Part shown: piece after piece, positions 58,591 to 64,000 of the stretch
Position numbering within the stretch: the first letter of the stretch is position 1
Layout: each line of letters begins with the position of its first letter
DNA from: Mariannaea sp. PMI_226
Lineage: Eukaryota > Ascomycota > Sordariomycetes > Hypocreales > Nectriaceae
Reading direction: 5' to 3'
Assembly: GCA_024336345.1 (NCBI GenBank)
Contig: JANFOG010000004.1
Coordinates: 3,844,001 to 3,908,000 of the forward strand
DNA length: 64,000 nt
Notes under the pieces: generated by a model
Told to the model about the DNA's origin: nothing
Seen by the model: the letters and a program-made list of their open reading frames with translations, nothing else
Database searches by the model: none
Made by a program: the position numbers and the translations under genes

Positions 58591-60384
58591 ATGATCGACC
58601 TCGTCAGAGAAACGCCTATTGGCCAGGCGATTCGTCTAATTTCACGAAACCGGCTACTCCAGTATCCTGAGGAGAGAGCCGACTTTGAGCTGCCACCTCA
58701 GTATGTCGCTATACTCAAAGAAAGCGAGAAGTCCAGTGACCAGAATCGATCTCGCAGCTCGGGTGGGATTATCACGCATTCAGCTGGGGGTGATAATCTG
58801 AGCGACGGTTCCGAACCTTACCAGCGTGAGGGTGACGATGTGGAAAGCCTCAGAAGGGTAGGAACTAGGAGCACTGTCTGTACTGCACCATACAGTAACG
58901 ACCGGATGCGGGCCGAACAAGAGCTCGACCTTCAACGTACCAAGTCCATTCCAATCGACCCCCAGAGGACTACAGATGGTATCATTCTTGTCGATTGGTA
59001 TACGACTGATGATCCAGCAAACCCGCAGAACTGGTCCCGTTTCAAAAAATATTTCGTAATATTTGTACTTTGCTTCTATACCTGGACCGTCTACTGCGCA
59101 GGACCCATCTATGCTACTGCTGAAGAGGGAATTCAGGATCATTTCGGAGTCAGTGCTGTAGCTTCCACTCTTGGTCTGTCGTTGTACGTTCTTGCGTATG
59201 GCATTGGTGACCTTGTTTTCGCTCCCTTGACGGAGATCCCAGTTGTAGGGCGAAACCCTGTCTACTTCCTCACGTTCATCATATTCTGGGCTCTATCATT
59301 CCCCGAAGCTGTTGTGGACAGCTTTGGTGGACTATTAGCGTTGCGATTTTGGCTCGGTTTCTTTGGTAGCCCTGCATTGGCAAATGGAGGAGCCACAGTG
59401 GGGGACATGTTCTCTTTGATCTACATTCCATTTGGGCTTTCGTGGTGGGTGTTCTCTGCTTGGGCTGGCCCTGCCTTTGGACCTTTGCTCGGAGGCTTCG
59501 CTGCTCAGGCTAAAGGCTGGAGATGGCCTCTGTGGGAGATCGTCTGGATGGCCTCACCAGCACTCATTTTTCTTTTGGCTCTCATGCCCGAGACCTCTCC
59601 CTCAAATATTCTGTTGAGGCGTGCAAAGCGACTGCGCAAATTGACGGGCGATTCGAGACTCCAGTCACAGAGTGAGATTGATCAACGTCATATGAAGGCT
59701 TCCGACATCATCTTCTCCGCGTTAATCCGACCGATGGAGATTATGATGAAAGATCCTGCAATCTTCTTCGTCAATGTCTATACTGGATACTTCTACGGTG
59801 TATTCTATACCTTCTTTGAGGTCTTTCCTCTAGTGTTCCCAGTATTCTATGGATTCAACCTAGGACAGACCGGCCTCACTTTCTTGTCTTGTTTTATTGG
59901 CGTTATTATTGGACTTGCTGGTTATTTCGCCTATTTGCACTTCTATATGGTACCAGACAACATAAAGAATGGTCTTCGGGAACAGGAGCACCGGCTGGTC
60001 CCCGCCATTATCGGTTCATTTCTGCTACCCATCGGCTTGTTTATATTTGCCTGGACCTCCAATCCAAGCATTCACTGGGTGGTACCGCTTATTGGTGTGG
60101 GAATCTTCGTCATCGGGCATTTTTGGGTAATGCAATCTCTGTTCATATACCTTCCTTTCTCCTATCCGCAGTATACTGCTTCTCTTTTCGCAGGCAATAG
60201 TATATGGAGATCTGGTGTTGCTGGTGGTTCTGTCGTCTTTGCGAGACCTCTCTTCATCAACCTAGGCGTTGACAAGGGTGTGACTGTCCTTGCAGGCTTG
60301 AGTGTGATGGGAATTTTTGGAACAATCGCTATCTATGTGTTTGGAAAGAAGCTACGTGCACGATCCAAGTTTGCTCTGAGCTAG
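58591..60384 (+). CDS. Major facilitator superfamily transporter (DHA1, multidrug-type)
   Basis: Intronless, 597 aa from the first ATG (MIDLVRETPIG); the frame upstream has only a GTG. A polar N-terminal cytosolic tail of about 150 residues is followed by WSRFKKYFVIFVLCFYTW and about 12 hydrophobic segments with a central loop. Family marks include PANPQNWS before helix 1, LGLSLYVLAYGIGDLVFAPL in helix 2, and LRFWLGFFGSPALANGGATVGDM with WRWPLWEIVW around helices 4-6. These place it in the DHA1 drug:H+ antiporter group (FLR1/CaMDR1-like), plasma membrane. It may export the cluster product, but lies 6.5 kb from the NR-PKS with two unrelated-looking genes between. Confidence 0.92.
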   Translation: MIDLVRETPIGQAIRLISRNRLLQYPEERADFELPPQYVAILKESEKSSDQNRSRSSGGIITHSAGGDNLSDGSEPYQREGDDVESLRRVGTRSTVCTAPYSNDRMRAEQELDLQRTKSIPIDPQRTTDGIILVDWYTTDDPANPQNWSRFKKYFVIFVLCFYTWTVYCAGPIYATAEEGIQDHFGVSAVASTLGLSLYVLAYGIGDLVFAPLTEIPVVGRNPVYFLTFIIFWALSFPEAVVDSFGGLLALRFWLGFFGSPALANGGATVGDMFSLIYIPFGLSWWVFSAWAGPAFGPLLGGFAAQAKGWRWPLWEIVWMASPALIFLLALMPETSPSNILLRRAKRLRKLTGDSRLQSQSEIDQRHMKASDIIFSALIRPMEIMMKDPAIFFVNVYTGYFYGVFYTFFEVFPLVFPVFYGFNLGQTGLTFLSCFIGVIIGLAGYFAYLHFYMVPDNIKNGLREQEHRLVPAIIGSFLLPIGLFIFAWTSNPSIHWVVPLIGVGIFVIGHFWVMQSLFIYLPFSYPQYTASLFAGNSIWRSGVAGGSVVFARPLFINLGVDKGVTVLAGLSVMGIFGTIAIYVFGKKLRARSKFALS

Positions 60385-61169
60385 TTGATCAGAGTACGTG
60401 GCTTTTCTAGCCGGTTGTTGTTCAAGACCTACAGTCGAGCATCATTTTGATATCTGTGATTAACATGGTGGGCTACTGGCTAGGGGGTGCAAGACACAAA
60501 AAGGGGTTGGATGGGATATTAGGTATGCTATAGATGGTTAGTTTGTTCACACTCATTCTCCTCATCCGCTCTAGTTTTATTTCTACAGCGGCGTTAGAAT
60601 ATCTTACATTGGTTCATCATTTACCATAGAATAATATGGTTTTTTAATATATTCTTTACTATCAAAGAAGTTTATTAAAACTTGATGTGATATACAGACG
60701 GGTTTTTATGCTGGTTGGGATGCGCCCGCACCGGGCTTTGAACCAAGCAGAGTAGGTTTCTGCCACTTGTAACACCACAGTCAAACAGACCATCTGACTT
60801 TGAAGCGTTCCAAAGGCACTTGAGCTTGACAGAAAAGACGAACCATTTCAGCATCGAATGTTACACGTAAAATTATAAAGGCACCTATTACAGGCTTGAT
60901 ATGGCCAATATTAGATAAGATGATCATCACTACGATACGGCTCGTCTTCTGACAATGTGCAATGTGGGTTCACCGATAATTGGGCAAATTTGTTTTCAAG
61001 TTTTGTAAATATTTTAAAGTAATATCACGAGGCTTCAATTTGGAGATGCTCGCTTTGCATGACGTAGCTACGCCATGGCTACTGGATAAGAAGCTAGCCG
61101 GTCACGCGGCGTCCCATTTCAAAGTAGCACGATTATGTATCTCGATTAAAATATTTCAGATTTATCATT
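60385..61169. other. Intergenic with tRNA-like relic
   Basis: Lies between the convergent transporter and bZIP genes. AT-rich at 60590-60700. A tRNA-like promoter pair at about 60734-60792 (minus) is listed separately. No ORF of note. Confidence 0.4.
60716..60800 (-). repeat. tRNA-like sequence, possible SINE relic
   Basis: On the minus strand an A-box-like word (TGGTCTGTTTG, 60792-60782) is followed after about 37 nt by a B-box-like word (GGTTCAAAGCC, 60744-60734), the spacing of a tRNA gene. The expected acceptor stem does not pair, so this is not a functional tRNA. A tRNA-derived SINE with an AT-rich tail is a reasonable reading. Weak. Confidence 0.25.
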
Positions 61170-62618
61170 TTATACTATATTCGATTTTGCTAAAATATCG
61201 TTTACGTTATCGTGTCCAATTCGGTGAAGTAATTCTGCAAGTCGCGAGGCAAAAAATGTACGGTGGTGGATTTGCGCGCTCCTTGTCGCAGCGACGTAGT
61301 AAACCCAAACAAGTGAGTTCTCGCCCAGAGAAAATGGAGGGACGTTGTGGACAGTCGATTGGAGTTTGTCCAGCAAACGGCCAGCCTCTGTCAACTGAGC
61401 CGTGGAGATATGATTATTTCCAGGCAAATTGGTTGTAGGGATAAGCCGGTAGAGCTGGCAGGCTTGTGCCATGGCGGTTTCTAGTGCCAGAAATATTTCA
61501 TGTAGGTTCACTGGGTTGAGAATTACCGAAAGCTGATTATTTGCTTTCTGGCTACTGCCAATTAAGCTGAGTGACTGCATGTCAAATTGATACAAAGGAT
61601 GTACAAGCGTTTTCATCCTTTTGTGTACGTTAGCGAGATTATATTTAACATGCTGCCGGATGGGATCGTACATTTGGATTTGGTCCAATAAAAACCGTCG
61701 CATAGCCTCCTCCTCTGGTTCATGACTGCAAAGGCAATCCTTGCGAATCCAGAAGATAGCCAAATTCAACAGTGTGGGAAAGTCTCTACTGTAGGTAATC
61801 ATATCATCGATTAACAGCCCTAGAATAGCGGATAGAGCTGGCAGAGATATCGTGAAGTCTAACTGCGAGCGACTTGAGGCTTGCCGTAGTTCTTCAAACG
61901 CAGTTGACCTGTACTCAAGGTGATGGATGGCCATGTTTTTTCCCCGAGCGAGCTGAATATGGCTTGCTGATCCTGCGAGTAACGAACTCATGACCATCTT
62001 GTTGTTCAGAGCCAGCGGTAGAACGTACTTTACATAACCGTCGTTGGTTGATTCGGCAATATTCAAGCTTGGGATAATATTGTCATAGACTTAGAATAAG
62101 ATATTAGCAACGCCACTGGGCGCATGAAGAATGATCTTTGGCTCACAATTTTGAAAAAGCGCGGGTGCCATTGTACCATGAAGTCCGGATTGCGACAGAT
62201 TGGGGATGGATGGGTTGATCGATTGATGTAGTTGTGGTAGCTGCCATTGAAAGTGCATTGACGATTGTAAGGCATCGGAAGACACGTCAACCACTGTCCA
62301 GGCAAACAAGCCAGGACTAAACTGGACCTCTGGACGGTTCGTTCTATGCGACCTTTCAGCTGGGCCAATCAAAGCCAACGTGAGCCGTTCCCAGTTAGCA
62401 GCGAGCTGGTGTAAGGTTTCTTTTTCTTCTCGGAGTCGGAGAACTTCTTTCTCCAGCGCGTTCATATAATCCTTTGTCCGCTTTCGGTGATTACTATGAC
62501 CAGTTAATAGCATAATCGTAACAACATATGAAGCTTATCTTTACCGTTGTGCCCCCAGGATCTGTTCTGCCCTCTTTTTGGGGGGATATTCTCGACTGGA
62601 CAGGGAGGGGGCTGTCAT
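61170..62618 (-). CDS. bZIP transcription factor with long C-terminal regulatory region
   Basis: Three exons, 62618-62545, 62493-62147 and 62089-61170, give 446 aa; an in-frame ATG at 62714 would add 32 residues. Introns are 51 nt (GTAAAG...ATAG) and 57 nt (GTGAGC...TAAG). The first splice completes the basic region KKRAEQILGAQRNHRKRTKD, and the leucine zipper follows (LEKEVLRLREEKETLHQL). The invariant Asn of classical bZIP basic regions is not at its usual place, as in the fungal subgroup with AQRxHR cores. The C-terminal 300 residues (ESTNDGYVKYVLPLALNN, HIQLARG, LLNLAIFWIRKDCLC) resemble the fungal-specific transcription factor region (Fungal_trans_2-like). Nuclear regulator; convergent with the MFS transporter, so possibly a local regulator of transport or of the PKS cluster. 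Targets unknown. Confidence 0.85.
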
Positions 62619-62714
62619 TCCCTGCTTGGGGACTAGCGGTGATAAGAATGAAACAGTGCCAAAGATATTTCTCTCTCGACTCTTGATCGAGTCATAGGCA
62701 TTTGCCCGTTCCAT

Positions 62715-64000
62715 CGTGGTCACAAGCACCCCGTGGACAAGGCTCAGCTGGGAGATGTACGGTGCCAGAAAAATGGGCAAGAGGACTGCAATTGGATGGG
62801 CTGCCACAGGACTCTCTTCGCCTGATCAGGCCTCCCGCCCTGACCTGACAATGTGGAAATTAAGGCGTAAAAAGCTGTCGAAGTCGCTTAGCTAACGGTC
62901 GCTTGACTATCAGGGTTTGCCTGAAAAGACTTCTATTGCCTTCCTTATTGCCCTGGTGGTCCTTAGGGCTGGCAGATGGACGTTTGTCACCTTGCTCTGA
63001 AATGTGGCCGATAAATCAACTCTGGATTCGTGATGACTGTGGCGCATCTGCCGGCGACGTCCATCCGTCCAGGCGTGAGTTCTGACTAATAAAGTCACGA
63101 GTGGAGCCATATAGGCGCTAGCTCATATAGGCAATTGGATTTGAACAAAGATCAGCTATTTCAGACTAATTACAGATTTTACGACTGTATGCGAATTTGG
63201 AGCCAAAATACCGATAGAGGGCTGCTTAGCAATCAGCATATATAACCCTGGCAAGGAAAATTTGAGCATCCAATGTCATCTTGAAACTATTTCAGCGTCA
63301 GTTGTATGACGCGTAGCATTTTATTCGATTTTCTCATAAATCTTTCAGTTTATAAGCTATGAGCGTTTCACATAGTTTGTGCAACTGTCGTCATCCTACG
63401 ATTATACAATGTCCAGCGCGGAGTCGGGTATATAGTGACACCGGTTGATATTTTGCGTGGCAAGATGACGCCTGAATTTGATCAACATCCCGACGATGCC
63501 CAGATCTTAGTCAGAATGGATGAGTATTTAAGCCCCTTCACAATCATAGAGGGAGTACAACCGCGCCCCTTGCATTGGATAGAGGTTATCTAGTCGAATG
63601 TCAAAGAAGGGGAGACAATATTTACAATGATCGAAGCGAATGGCTGGATCAATACTAAGATGGATCTTATTTACCATTGTGATAAAGCCACTGGGATGGT
63701 TCTAGTCAATAGCCGAAGGTCCAATTAACAGAATAGTCGCGTGAACATGATCGTATATATTCCCTCGGGTCGTCAAACATAGCTTCGCCCGGCAGAATAG
63801 GAGGGGAAAATGTCTTAGGCTGGATGTAAGCCGAAAAAGCCAATATGACTCAGTGAATACTAGTTAGGCGGCAGACAAATAGTACCGAGGCATCAATCTG
63901 TCCAATCTACTGGGACAAGACTAACAAAAAGAGAAGACTCAATGCCATAGGTTCCAGGGACTTTACTTCTCGCGACAAAGAATGTAATACGCGACTATCG
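62715..64000. other. Window end, no supported gene
   Basis: Upstream of the bZIP gene. Short frames at 62903-63085 and 62910-63110 have no features. From 63110 to the end, all frames are broken by stops. No repeat or RNA gene recognised. Confidence 0.4.

Overview
The window is nuclear DNA of a filamentous ascomycete (Pezizomycotina; a Sordariomycete seems most likely but I cannot fix it further). The evidence is short GT-AG introns of 47-101 nt with CTAAC-type branch points, fungus-specific families (SAT-type polyketide synthase, TAM methyltransferase, NACHT-WD40 relic, OrsD-like zinc finger), and long gene-poor stretches with broken genes. I re-spliced the multi-exon genes by hand. In each intact case the joined exons give a whole number of codons and restore the family motifs.

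Layout. 0-4.6 kb: a secreted protein made of tandem 9- and 14-residue repeats, resembling a fungal ribosomal-peptide (RiPP) precursor, then about 3.9 kb with no convincing gene. 4.6-8.5 kb: a 2-oxoglutarate/Fe(II) oxygenase (3 exons) and a small secreted protein. 8.5-10 kb: AT-rich and empty. 10-14.6 kb: three small oxidoreductase or stress-type genes (zinc alcohol dehydrogenase, quinone oxidoreductase, DJ-1/PfpI protein). 14.6-21.4 kb: degenerate DNA with a NACHT-WD40 pseudogene and a possible LTR fragment. 21.4-26.2 kb: a 9-exon TAM-type methyltransferase, a short-chain dehydrogenase and an alpha/beta hydrolase. 26.2-28.9 kb: nothing convincing.

28.9-52.0 kb is the centrepiece, a two-PKS biosynthetic cluster. 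It holds a highly reducing PKS (minus strand, 11 exons, 2569 aa, KS-AT-DH-CMeT-ER-KR-ACP), a divergent O-methyltransferase (412 aa), a BAHD/Tri101-like acyltransferase (510 aa), a decayed amidohydrolase/decarboxylase, and a non-reducing PKS (5 exons, 2481 aa, SAT-KS-AT-PT-ACP-CMeT-esterase). The inferred logic is as follows. The HR-PKS, which has no releasing domain, makes a reduced, possibly methyl-branched acyl chain. The SAT of the NR-PKS loads this as starter. The NR-PKS extends, cyclises and C-methylates it, and its esterase-like domain releases an aromatic acid. The methyltransferase and acyltransferase then decorate it. The decarboxylase that could once have removed the acid group is now a fossil. 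Both PKS promoters carry CT-rich tandem arrays in the same orientation relative to their genes, with shared words.

52-64 kb: a truncated OrsD-like zinc-finger gene, a small unrecognised ORF, a possible MITE, an NmrA-like protein, a PEP-mutase/isocitrate-lyase-family enzyme, an MFS transporter and a bZIP regulator. The last two could serve the PKS cluster, but membership is unproven.
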